DNA of 64,000 nt from Arachnopeziza araneosa (taxonomy: Eukaryota > Ascomycota > Leotiomycetes > Helotiales > Arachnopezizaceae): assembly GCA_003988855.1 (NCBI GenBank), contig QYAI01000070.1, forward strand, positions 62,001-126,000. Direction: 5' to 3'. Below the pieces are notes generated by a model, which ran no database searches, was not told where the DNA came from, and saw nothing but the letters and a program-made list of their open reading frames with translations. Numbering within the stretch: the stretch's first letter is position 1; each line of letters begins with the position of its first letter. Below are positions 36,023 through 46,788 of the stretch, in pieces. Position numbers and translations under genes: made by a program.

Positions 36023-38091
36023 ATGACGGCTATTGATGAGACTCTTGTCTCATCCCGTTCTCATCCGGCTATGGCAAAAGCCTCACATTCACTCAACATG
36101 CCATCCGCTGCTTTGCCACCCCGCAGTACCACCCCTCCCCCGGTCGGCGAGAAGAGAAAATCCGAGAGGAAGACGACGTACGAGAATGTCGAGCGCAGTA
36201 ATAGAGCGACAAGCATATCCGCTGCCGATCCTATCGATCCAAATGTTTTAAGCAAAGCGCTGTTGAAAGAGTTTGAGGATGCAGGCAGACATAGAGACAT
36301 AACTCCCGGCGGAAGTCCGAGCAGGAAACGACAGAGAGTCTATGGCGACAGGTAAGAAAGACTCCTTTCATAGCCCATGTTCTTCAAGAAAAGGTGGAGA
36401 ATTGAAGATTCCAACGGCGGATCTTGGCGGGTGCATATTCGGCACTTGTCAGAGCTGCGCTAGAAGCGCCGAGCAAACTATCGTGATCGCGAGGCGAGAA
36501 GAGATATATGTGAAAAAGATACTGACTTGGCCAAGGTTTATTCCCAATCGAGAAGGGCAGGATTTACAAGCGAGCTTTACATTACTTCACGATGAAGGAT
36601 CTCCTGCGACTCCCTCCAAGCAAAAGAAGCGGACTCCTCATGGGGAGCTTCACTTTCAAAAGAGTAGGTTTCATATGACCTCGTTTTAAAGCAGCCACTA
36701 ACAGCACTTCAGCGGAAGAAGCTAACCGTACCTTTTCAACGTTACTTCGGTCAGAAATCTTTGATACGACAATTCCACAGCCTACGCCTCCTACCCTCTC
36801 TCCAGATCCTACTCTCCTACCTTCATCACATTCTACAACTATTCATGACCCCACTCGATCTCATACACCTCCTAGCAACTCATCTAATACGGCATTACCC
36901 GCCTCCTTAACGCCATCAACACCACATAAGAACCTTTTCACATATATGTCACCGCGACATCATACAAATATTGCTGGACATCCAACCCCTTCTCGAACTC
37001 CTCAGAGCAGACATGGTCCTAACCTGAATGCTCGAGCGGAGATATATAGCTTATCTCCTGTAAGATTTGGTAGTCAGCAGATGTTATTAAGTCCTCGGAA
37101 GCAACCCCGAGCTGTTAGCAAAGTGCCATACAAAGTACTTGATGCACCTGATTTAGCTGATGATTTCTATCTGAATCTGGTAGACTGGGGAAGTAGTAAT
37201 GTTCTTGGTGTTGGACTTGGTAGTTGTGTTTACATGTGGAACTCGCAAAGCGGTCGAGTTAACAAGCTCTGTGAACTTCCAGATGATACTGTGACCAGTG
37301 TCTCATGGATTCAACGCGGCTCACACATTGCAATTGGCACTGGTAAAGGGCTGGTTCAAATTTGGGACGCAGAACGAGTACGGCGTCTACGTACTATGAC
37401 GGGACATACAGCTCGCGTCGGCTCATTAGCTTGGAATGATCACATTCTCACTTCTGGTTCGCGAGATCGCTTAATATATCACCGCGATGTTCGAGCTCCG
37501 GATCAATGGCTCCGAAAGCTTGTGGGCCATAAGCAAGAAGTTTGTGGTCTAAGATGGAATTGCGAGGACGGCCAACTCGCATCTGGCGGTAATGACAACA
37601 AGCTGATGGTTTGGGACAAACTCAACGAAACACCTCTCTGGAAGTTCAGCGATCATACCGCCGCAGTGAAAGCAATCGCTTGGTCCCCTCATCAACGTGG
37701 GCTCCTTGCATCGGGAGGAGGAACTGCAGATCGTCGCATCATATTCCATGACACCCTCCGAGGGAATGTCATCAACGAAATCGACACTGGTTCACAAGTT
37801 TGCAATCTTGCTTGGAGCAAAAACAGCAACGAGATCGTCAGCACCCACGGATATTCTCAGAATCAAATCGTCGTATGGAAATATCCATCTATGCAACAAG
37901 TTGCCAGTCTTACAGGCCATACCTACCGTGTTCTATATCTCGCCATGAGCCCCGACGGAAGAGTGGTCGTCACAGGTGCTGGAGACGAAACTTTAAGGTT
38001 TTGGAATGTATTTGGCCGCAAGCCAGGGCAGCGAGAAGAAGATAGCGCAGGTGGTGGTGGTAAGCTAGGAGATTGGGGTGTGATCAGATGA
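36023..38091 (+). CDS. CDH1: APC/C activator Cdh1/Fizzy-related protein
   Basis: Exons 36023-36351, 36536-36663 and 36713-38091 encode 611 residues. Cdh1 recruits substrates to the anaphase-promoting complex in late mitosis and G1. The C-box DRFIPNR (about 109-115) is completed only by the first splice, which divides the Arg110 codon. The seven-bladed WD40 propeller starts near residue 285 (YKVLDAPDLADDFYLNLVDW, the classic Cdc20/Cdh1 entry) and includes NVLGVGLGSCVYMWN, HTARVGSLAWND, HKQEVCGLRW, NDNKLMVWDK, HGYSQNQIVVWKYPSM and GDETLRFWNVFG. The protein ends in Ile-Arg, the IR tail that docks on APC3. The region between C-box and propeller is Ser/Thr-Pro rich, fitting CDK control. The C-terminal motif and RFIPNR favour Cdh1 over Cdc20. 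Confidence 0.95.
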
Positions 38092-38634
38092 GTTTTGCAA
38101 TATGAATAAATGTGCTTATGACTGGTGGATTCGAGGCCTACGGGATGGGATAGGCGTGCATCATTCAATGGCGTTCAGGCATTGCATTGGCAGGTTTGGG
38201 AGCATGGTTGGGACTGGCTGGAGCGAGCGCTTGTCATTATTTCCAGACGATTATCTTGCTTGCAATCGAGCGAGCGGCACCGATCATCTTGGCTGGCTAT
38301 GGCTTAATATTAGTAAGCGTTGTTACCTCTGTACGAAATTAGTGCATCAAGAATTGATGCAGACATCTCAGCTTCTCGAATTAGAGATTAGCGATAAAAC
38401 AAACTACTTTCAACTTCATTTGGAAATCGTACTTGTATATGTGATAGTAATTATTATACGTGTCAAATCAGCTCTAACGCCGTGGTATATCGCTCCCATA
38501 TTCCCTACAATAAAACAGCGTCCGGCGAGACAGAAAGAACAGAAAGAATGCCGACCAGTTTGCGAAATTGAAAGTCGATAAACACATGCTGCAATTTAGT
38601 ACCCTTAGAAGACCAATGTACAAAAACAACGTTC
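38092..38634. other. Convergent intergenic region
   Basis: About 540 nt of 3' flank between CDH1 (plus) and the GPC acyltransferase (minus). No supported feature. Confidence 0.6.
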
Positions 38635-40350
38635 TCATGCTGGCATCTCGCCAATCTTTCGCTCTCTTGCAACATCCTTCGCTCCGCCGTCAATGCCTGT
38701 CGTCCCACCAATTGTCTCACTCAGTAACGGGATCTTGTCGACACTCCTACTCCGACCATGACCATTATTAGCTATATCGTCACTTTCAATCACGGCGCCT
38801 AATTCACCACCAGGTTCCACCCTCGGCGTCATGAGCGGCGATGTAATCATATCTGGGCTGTTGTGCCACTTCTGAACTTCCCTCTTCATAGCCTCCAACT
38901 CATTCTGGAATCGTTTGCCAAACACGTCAATGTAGTAGGTTGCACCGTTGTACACGCTCCAGCAGAAAACGGCAAGCAAAAAGGACGCGGATGCATATCG
39001 ATACCAGAACCAGATTGGACAAGGAAGCATGGTAAGTACAGCGTAGCAGTATTGAATGCCCATGAAGGCAGGTTCTTGCAGAGACTCTGGTAGGGAGAGA
39101 ACGAATTTCCCAATCCAAACTTTAGAATAAGATTTACGTAACCATGTGAAAGATGTGGGTCGCCCAGCTGCAATTTTCTCACGCCGCCGGACAGTGATTA
39201 GGAAGTGGTAGGAAAGTTGCCAGACCGCGTAGGGAATCGTAGACCACAAAGTCATTGCAAAAAGGGAATAATGCTCCTTGCTTCCAACAGGAGAGTGCTT
39301 AATTGCCCAGATGGCATGGAAACGCTCTTCTTGAAGCTGATCTGGGATTAAGTGTACCAGACAGTGTAGAGTGACACATGGCATTATATGAATGAAGAGA
39401 CTGGTGACTTTGTCGAAGGAATGAAACACCATCGAATTTCTCCACATAGCTATAGCGACGGCATTGTTCCCAAATGCTAAGCAGTACGTGCTGATAAAAA
39501 GCCGTTTCGAGTTTGGAAAGAACCAGATCGTGCACATGCAGAGGAAGTTGACAAAGTAACAAAGGTCTGCCAAGAAGTAGTGGTAACCTCGCTTCTTGTA
39601 CGTGTACCCTCGAATTGGCATAAAATATAAGAGTTGAAGAGTGTACCAGATATGGAAATACTGGGAGTAGCCTCCAATCAGGTAACCAGAAATGAGAACA
39701 TTGAGAACACCACAGATGAAGGATATCTTCTCCCGGACTGTGACAATCTTGGTGTCGTTCCAACGTTTACCAAGTCTATCCACACTCTCCCGCATACGCT
39801 TCCGGTATCTGTCGAGTTGCTCGTCTGCAGGCGGTACCCTTCTTCGCCATTCTTCGACGACTCTCTCTCTTGCATATGAACCTCTTGATTTCAAAACATC
39901 TCTCTGCTTTCGAGCCTTCTCTGTTTGGGCCGAAGTGAATTTCTGTAGCTTTTCTAGCTGCTGCGGAAGTGCGAAGTTATCGAGCAGATCGAGTACTGTA
40001 AGCCTATCAAGAGGTGGGAACGCTTCCCAGTCTTCCTGATACGAACTGCTTCCCGAGAATGACGGGTTGCGCGATAATTTGGGGCTGCCTGGTGATGAGG
40101 CAGAAAGTACGGGTGTCTTAAGGCCATCTGGAGATGATGAGGTTGATGAAGTATGGTTATGCGATGGCACGCGAGACATCTCTGGGGAGAGACTGTTATT
40201 GTCTATAGCGTGCTCATGCTTCGAGCCTGGTATGGGGATAGGTTCTGACATCTCGAGGATTGTATGTTGTGGTGCGGAAGGAGAAGAAGTTACACCAAAG
40301 GATACTCTTCGTAGGAAACTACCACCTCTTAACACAAGACCATCAGCCAT
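38635..40350 (-). CDS. GPC1: Glycerophosphocholine acyltransferase 1 (DUF2838 family)
   Basis: An intronless frame of 571 residues from ATG 40350. The frame is open further upstream, but that part looks like a translated leader. Gpc1 acylates glycerophosphocholine with acyl-CoA to lysophosphatidylcholine, part of phosphatidylcholine remodelling at the ER. The Ser/Pro-rich N-terminus (about 1-110) is followed by a soluble helical section (YARERVVEEWRRRVPP) and then a hydrophobic core of about eight membrane segments from residue 205 (FICGVLNVLISGYLIGG, YFHIWYTLQLLYFMPIRG, YFLADLCYFVNFLCMC, LFIHIMPCVTLHCLVHLIPD, PYAVWQLSYHFLIT, FLLAVFCWSVYNGATYYIDV). The RGYTYKKRGYHYFLADLCY and HIMPC segments are typical of the family. 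The C-terminal tail is soluble. Confidence 0.9.
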   Translation of the reverse strand: MADGLVLRGGSFLRRVSFGVTSSPSAPQHTILEMSEPIPIPGSKHEHAIDNNSLSPEMSRVPSHNHTSSTSSSPDGLKTPVLSASSPGSPKLSRNPSFSGSSSYQEDWEAFPPLDRLTVLDLLDNFALPQQLEKLQKFTSAQTEKARKQRDVLKSRGSYARERVVEEWRRRVPPADEQLDRYRKRMRESVDRLGKRWNDTKIVTVREKISFICGVLNVLISGYLIGGYSQYFHIWYTLQLLYFMPIRGYTYKKRGYHYFLADLCYFVNFLCMCTIWFFPNSKRLFISTYCLAFGNNAVAIAMWRNSMVFHSFDKVTSLFIHIMPCVTLHCLVHLIPDQLQEERFHAIWAIKHSPVGSKEHYSLFAMTLWSTIPYAVWQLSYHFLITVRRREKIAAGRPTSFTWLRKSYSKVWIGKFVLSLPESLQEPAFMGIQYCYAVLTMLPCPIWFWYRYASASFLLAVFCWSVYNGATYYIDVFGKRFQNELEAMKREVQKWHNSPDMITSPLMTPRVEPGGELGAVIESDDIANNGHGRSRSVDKIPLLSETIGGTTGIDGGAKDVARERKIGEMPA

Positions 40351-40908
40351 GATACACGTGCAAAAAAGGCAACAATCAAAGAATAGGCAGTACAGAAATA
40401 GAGATGGGTACCCAAGTATACACAAAAGGAAACTCACTAGGACAGTGTCGAGGCGTTTTTATCGTGGAAGAGGCAAATGGATGCTCTGGTGACAAGCGCA
40501 CATGCAGCCAGTACACCCCACACTAAACTTCGCCAGAACTGACGCAGAGGCTGGTTCTGCTGAGTCTGAAGGCGTATCGTCCTCGTGGATGTTGTGGGAG
40601 CTGTTCTATCAACCACTGGTCGTGTCGGCGTGCAAAATGATAGGCTCAGACTGCTCTACCACGCAAAAGAGCAGGCAAGGCACCGCTGAGGGCGGACGGC
40701 TTGCCTATGAAAGAGAAATTTTGAGAGCACGATGAGAAGTGTGAGAGGACGGGAGGAGAGCAGGGACATGCAGAAGTGGACAGGCTATAGTTATGGCTGT
40801 TGGAGAGGTTCGTCTATTGACTTTGATATCTGGCCCATTCCGTCATTATGCGTTGATGCCCACCAGCCGCTGCCCTTGTGAAAGGGCCGCCAAAAACCTA
40901 AACCCTGG

Positions 40909-40916
40909 TCACGTGA
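40909..40916. promoter_or_regulatory. TCACGTGA E-box palindrome
   Basis: Perfect eight-base palindrome containing CACGTG, the core recognised by bHLH factors of the Cbf1 type in fungi. It lies between two divergent genes, so the target gene is uncertain. Confidence 0.35.
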
Positions 40917-40954
40917 TTACAAATTCGACAACTATCGGAGAAGCGCGTTGCCCA

Positions 40955-40960
40955 ACGCGT
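40955..40960. promoter_or_regulatory. MCB-like ACGCGT element upstream of SMC1
   Basis: ACGCGT is the MluI cell-cycle box bound by MBF in yeasts. It lies 182 bp upstream of the SMC1 ATG. In yeasts, cohesin genes are G1/S genes controlled by such boxes. A single hexamer can occur by chance, so this rests on motif plus context. Confidence 0.35.
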
Positions 40961-41141
40961 ATCTGAATCTCAATATGCTCCAACTGCACTCGATTACCCC
41001 GTTCTTCACACCATTGGGCCTCTGAATCTCGTATTTATGTGAGATTCATATTTTCCATCCTGCCGACGGCCTTGTACTTATACGAAACGATTTCTCAGCG
41101 CGTGCCCTCATCCCAAATCCTGCAAGCGCGTCGCAGTCAAG

Positions 41142-44100
41142 ATGGGCAAGCTAATACGACTCGAGCTATTTAGTAAGTTGATCGCATGGCTTGCAATAAA
41201 TTACTATGATTGACCACATTGTAGACTTTAAATCTTACAAGGGACACCATGTCCTCCTGTTCGGTGATTCCTACTTCACTTCAATTATCGGTCCCAATGG
41301 TTCTGGCAAGTCAAATTCGTAAGTAAACTGCTCAATGAGATGTGCTACGTAGAGCTAACTCCCATGAAGTATGGACGCGATCTCTTTCGTCCTCGGTATT
41401 AAATCATCCCATTTACGTTCAGCGCATCTCCGAGATCTTGTCTATCGGGGACGGGTCCTAAAGACTTCGAAAATCAATGATGATGGATCCGCGGCTGCTC
41501 CAGCTACAAATGGTCAGGCAAACGGTGATGGGGAAGGTTCGGACGCAGAGACGCAGTCACAAAGACCTGGAAGGAATGACCCAAAGAGCGCTTGGGTGAT
41601 GGCTGTTTATGAAGATGATGCTGGCGAGGAACAGAAATGGAAGCGGATTATCACCAACCAGGGAGCCAGCGAGTACCGCGTGAACGATAGGGTAGTCACT
41701 GCGTTGGAATACAACACCGTCTTGGAGGAGGAAAACATCCTCATCAAAGCGCGAAATTTCCTCGTCTTTCAAGGAGATGTCGAAGCAATCGCGTCACAAT
41801 CCCCGAAAGACTTAACGAAGTTGATTGAGCAGATTTCGGGTAGTTTGGATTACAAAGCGGATTACGAGCGTCTGCAAGAAGAAGCAGATCAGGCTGCTGA
41901 GAACCAAAACTATAATCTTCACAAGCGACGTGGGATTAATTCTGAGATTAAGCAATATCAAGAACAAAAGAAAGAGGCTGAAGCGTATCAGGCCAAGGCC
42001 GATCAGAGGGACGAAGCGATTGTTACTCACATATTGTGGAAATTGTACCATTTCCAGCGAATGATGGAAGAGTCTACTGCAAGTATTCAGGAGCATCATG
42101 AAAATTTGAAGGAGTATCGCCGAAATGTCGAGAAGTACGAGAGGACTCTCGAGGAGGCTCGTCAAGCACAGTCGAAGGTCTCTAAGGATGTTGCTAAAGT
42201 AGAGCGAAGCGTCAAAAAGAAGGAGAAGGAAGTCGAACTGAAAGAGAATAACCTGGTACCTATTGATGAAAAGATCGACCTCATAACTCAAGATATTGAG
42301 AAGGCCCGTAAGAAGATTAATGAGCTCTCGAAAGAACAAGACAAGCACAACACCGAGGTTCAACGCTATAAAAAGGAGCTTGCCAGTGTTGAGAAGGCTC
42401 AGAAGCAGTTTGAGCAAAAATGGCAGGATACTCTTAAAAAGCAAGGCAAACAGCTCAGCGAGGCCGACTTCAAAGAGTACAATACTCTCAGAAGTGAAGT
42501 AGTCATGAAGACTGCTAGCAGCAAAGCAAAACTAGATAATTTTATTCGTCAGATGAAGACGGATGAGATGACTGTCAACAGTCTCAAAGGCAAGGTGGCC
42601 GCTATTCAAGCTACCATCGAAGCTCGAGAAGGCGAGGTAGAAGCGCTTCAGGAGCGAAAGGGAACTACCAAGGCTACTGTTCAAGAGCTCACCAAAGAAA
42701 TCGATACCAGAAAGAAAGAGTTGAATAAATTGACGTCTGAACGTGTTCGTCTCAATCAGCTACGAACCGAGAAAGAGGAGAAATTAGTGGAAGTCCTGAA
42801 GCGTCTTGAGAGTGCCGAAGCAGGCCAAAGACAGAACGCCAAAGAGCAGAGGGTCAAGGAAACTATTGTGGCTCTGAAACGATTGTACCCTGGAGTTCGC
42901 GGGCGTGTAGGTGACCTTTGCAAACCGAAGCAGAAGAAGTTCGATGAAGCCATTATTACCGCTCTTGGTCACGATTTTGATTCCGTCATCGTTGACACTG
43001 AAAAAACCGGCACAGAATGCGTTCAGTACTTGCGGGACAATCGACAGACTCCTATGACATTTATCCCCTTGGACAATATCAAAGTCAATGCCCCCGACGC
43101 AAGTCTGAAAGGCCTCCCAAAAACTCGTCTTACAATTGATACGATTGATTTTGATTCATCCCTTGAGCGTGCTATGACATATGCATGTGGGACCTCGATT
43201 GTGTGTGATGACTATGAAACAGCAAAGAACATTTGCTATGTTCGGAAGATTCAAGTCAAAGCTGTTACATTGCAAGGGTCTGTCATTCACAAAGGTGGCT
43301 TGATAACTGGTGGCCGAATACAAGATAACAAAGGCAACAAACGCAATTTTGAAGACCAAGACCTTGACGCTATTAGAGCTCAAGCCGTAAGGTTCAAGTC
43401 GGAGCTTGAGGCTCTACCAACCAACAATGGAAGAGGCTCCGGCGAGGATACACTTCAAGTGGAACTAGCCGGGCTTGAACAGAGGTTGGCATACGCAAAG
43501 AGTGAACTTGGTGCATATGAGCAAAATCTTGCAAGCAAGCAGCGAGAGCTGGCTTATGAGGAAGGTCAATTGGAAGAAATGCAACCAAAACTCGCTGACA
43601 AGGAGCAATCTCTTATCAAGATCACCAAGGTCGTGGACGAATTTCAAAGCGCAGTCAATAAGATCCAAGATCAAGTCTTCGCCAACTTTTGTAAGCGATT
43701 AAGCTATTCTGATATTCGAGCTTATGAGGCTCAACAAGGTAGCTTGGAGCAAGAGGTTGCAGAGGAGCGCAGTGCATTCGTGAAGCAGAAGGCAGGTTTG
43801 AACACCCAGATCACATGGCAGAAGGCGCAGTTCGATGATCTGGCGAGTCGTATCAAAAATCTAGAAGACCGTATCTCGAGGACGGAACGAGATATGGCGG
43901 CACTCAACGAGGACAAGGCCGAATTGGAGAACGCGATTGACATAGACAGAGCACAGATCACTCAGCTAGAGGATGAGGTTCACAAGCTCAAGGAAAAGCT
44001 TGGAGCGAAGACTGAAAAGGTCAATGTTGCTCGAAACGAGCTTGCAAAACGCAGTAAGGAGATCGATATTCGTACTAAGGCTATTGCTGCTTTAGAGACG

Positions 44101-45129
44101 GAAGTTCAACGAAGTGCATCGGGCAGATATGCACTATTACGTCGCTGCAAACTTGAGCAAATTAACATTCCACTTACACCACATTCACGCAAGCTGGATA
44201 GCCTTCCAGTAGATGAGAATGTTTTGGAAGTAGATCCTGATGCTATGGATGTTGACGAAGATGAAGAATCCCCACAAGCACAGGTCAAAGACTACGGCAT
44301 AGATGTTGAGTTTGATAGTCTTGATGAGGATCTGCAGAAGGTATGCCACATAAATAAAATGATTAGCATAACGACTAATTAGACTTTAGCCTGACGACGA
44401 AGATGCTGAGGAACAGCTACTTCAACGTATTAGTGATTTGAACGGGGAGTTGGAAAAACTCAATCCCAACATGCGCGCAATCGACCGGCTTGATGCGGTG
44501 GAAGACCGTTTGAAGTCAACCGAAAAAGACTTTGAGGATGCGCGAAAATCGGCTAAGAAGTCCCGGGATGCCTTCAATGAAGTCAAGGAGAAGCGATTTG
44601 AACTTTTTAACAAGGCCTTTACCCACATTTCGGAACAGATCTTACATGTCTATAAAGACCTCACTCGGTCAGCCAATTTCCCTCTTGGTGGCCAAGCATA
44701 TCTAGATATCGAAGACAGCGATGCACCATACCTTTCTGGAATCAAATATCATGCTATGCCACCGCTCAAGCGTTTCCGAGATATGGAGCATCTTTCAGGA
44801 GGAGAGAAGACAATGGCAGCCCTCGCTTTACTTTTTGCTGTACACTCATACCAGCCAAGTCCATTCTTTGTGTTAGACGAAGTTGATGCTGCGTTGGACA
44901 ACGCCAATGTAGAGAAAATCAAGAACTACATTCGTGAGCACGCCGCTCCAGGAATGCAGTTCATCGTCATCTCCCTGAAGACTGGTTTATTCCAAGGTAG
45001 TGAGAGTTTAGTGGGTGTATTCCGAGATCAAGAGGCGAATAGTTCGAAAACATTGACTCTTGATGTAAGTCTTTTCGAGTCTTATTTAGATTTTTACTAA
45101 CTTGTTACCAGTTGCGAAAATACAGATAA
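41142..45129 (+). CDS. SMC1: Cohesin subunit SMC1 (structural maintenance of chromosomes 1)
   Basis: Five exons, 41142-41172, 41225-41318, 41370-44340, 44390-45064 and 45112-45129, encode 1262 residues, the normal SMC1 length. SMC1 pairs with SMC3 in the cohesin ring that holds sister chromatids. The N-terminal ATPase half carries Walker A GPNGSGKS at 33-40. Two long coiled coils flank the hinge at about 545-690 (YPGVRGRVGDLCKPKQKKF, HKGGLITGGR). The C-terminal half has the ABC signature LSGGEKTMAALALLFA at about 1166 and Walker B FFVLDEVDAALDN at about 1191. The LDLRKYR tail comes from an 18-nt last exon. The first exon is only 31 nt (MGKLIRLELF). An acidic insert (DPDAMDVDEDEE) precedes the fourth exon. 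All splice phases agree and no residue expected for ATPase function is missing. Confidence 0.97.
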
Positions 45130-46788
45130 TAGGAAGGTAGTCTCAAAAAGAAACTGAAATGTAATTTTACTGCTATTGGACATTTGCCAGGCAAGGCGCT
45201 TGACTGTTATGAATACTAGGACAGGCGTGGCACATGTTAACATGGGAATCGGCTGAATGTTTGACGAGCAGTTACGAAAATGAGCAGCTGATTTAATTGT
45301 AATAACGAGTTTCGGCATACCCTTTACTGCCCTTCTAAGTGAGAGACAAAGTTTGCTACTGAGGCCACGCTTTGCTTTAAAAAGACTTCAGTATATAATT
45401 GACTTGAAGAATGATACTGGTGTTGATGTCTCCTCTTGCCTTAGATTATTTTCCCCGCTTCCTTTCTTTGCCCCAACACAAAAGTGTCGATCTACGTTAC
45501 AAGAAATGGATACTGAGAAACCGAGGGATAATTTGTTGCGGATTGATAGTGGTGGAAGACTCACTCACACATTAAAAATAGCACAATAGGAAAACCGGAA
45601 AGTTGTTATTCGTTGTTTTTTGGACGTCGAAATCTCTGTTACGCGTCGCAAGACAAAATATTCACTGATACTCGACAGCCTGGAAGAACCTCCATCCCAC
45701 TTTGGCTCGCTTAAACAGAGATGACCCCTCAACATTTGAATTTGACCAAAAAAAAAAGGTTTCCAACTCCTAGAAGCACAACAAGATGCGAGAGGGAGAA
45801 TCAAAAGGGCAAAAAAGATAAATTTCCATGCCAGGGAGTCGAACCCTGCGCTACCGCGGAACTCTTGAATTTGAGAGGCGGAAATGTTACCCTGAACTTC
45901 TATTAATGATAAATACACTTAAACCGAGGAAATCTAAAACATACGATACACCAGCATGGAATGCGACTCATAGAGCAGAGTGGCTTATTTAAAATCATAT
46001 TGTAAGGTGATATTTGAGGAGAGGACGAAGTTGCACCAGTTGTAGCGTGAGCTGATTACCTAAACCAGCCATCTTCAGGCGAGCATATAAACTCACCCCA
46101 CCACAGGGAAAATCTTCTTATTACGTCGACATTCTCCTGATCTCAAATATTTTCATCTTGTCTTGAGAATAAGTCACCAGGAGCATTCATTTTGTGGTAT
46201 TTAAGATGATGAGCTAGGAGCCGCAATCACATGTCTCCTTGGAAGCGTTTCAAATGCCAGCGTAGAGACGTCGGACTATTCTGTGTCATTTTTGGTACTT
46301 GGGCTAATCTAATGCGTGGACCAAAGGCAAATCACGTACTTTCTCGTGTTGAATATCCATGACGCATACCGGCTTTGTAGGATGAAATCGCCAAAACCTT
46401 TCGCCGTTTTCGAAATAGGCATTCGAGTTTGTTCAATCATCCAGGATATAATCCAAACCCTTAAAAAAGGACTTTGAGCGCAGTTTTGAGAGACTTTAGA
46501 GCCCCTGGCCCTACGCAAAACCTACCTAGGTGGGTGATCTTAGTAGGTGATTTGAGTCACTAACTAGTGCAGCCCTTGATAAACCACAATACATACGGAC
46601 GAGAAGCAGGTGCTTCTTAGCAATTCCTACTTGATGCGATATAATTTAAATACTCTAGTAATCATACATGCCACAGGTTGAACTTTTCAGACCGAACACC
46701 AACTCCAGCATTTCTCATACCAGCGAAGAAACAAATTCTTGGGCATATTACAAAATCGTACAGAATTCATAACCGATCATGACTCATC
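45130..46788. other. 1.7 kb convergent intergenic region with a tRNA-like relic
   Basis: Lies between SMC1 (plus) and the rhodopsin-domain gene (minus). Only the tRNA-like sequence at 45824-45961 stands out. The frames here are short and have no recognisable content. Confidence 0.5.
45824..45961 (-). pseudogene. tRNA-like relic (intact T-arm and acceptor stem, no D-arm)
   Basis: On the minus strand there is a perfect T-arm (stem CAGGG/CCCTG, loop TTCGACT, at 45848-45832) containing a B-box match GGTTCGACTCC. Directly after it come seven bases GCATGGA plus a discriminator A (45831-45824) and, a few bases on, a T6 run (45816-45811) like a Pol III terminator. The complementary TCCATGC occurs at 45960-45954, 110 nt upstream of the T-arm, which would complete an acceptor stem. 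Between them I find no D-arm or clear anticodon stem of normal geometry. It is therefore either a decayed tRNA (Leu/Ser-like size), a tRNA with an odd intron, or a SINE-like fragment. Confidence 0.35.

Larger units (their letters stand above)
40351..41141. other. Divergent promoter region of GPC1 and SMC1
   Basis: About 790 nt between divergent genes. It contains AACCTAAACCCT at 40895-40906 (telobox-like), the palindrome TCACGTGA at 40909-40916 and ACGCGT at 40955-40960. Two further GCGCGT half-matches occur near 41096 and 41126, close to the SMC1 start. Confidence 0.5.

Noticed and set aside
41812..42444. 210-codon minus-strand frame, leucine-rich
   Set aside because: Lies entirely antisense to the SMC1 coiled coil. 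Lys/Glu-rich coding sequence gives Leu/Phe-rich antisense frames.
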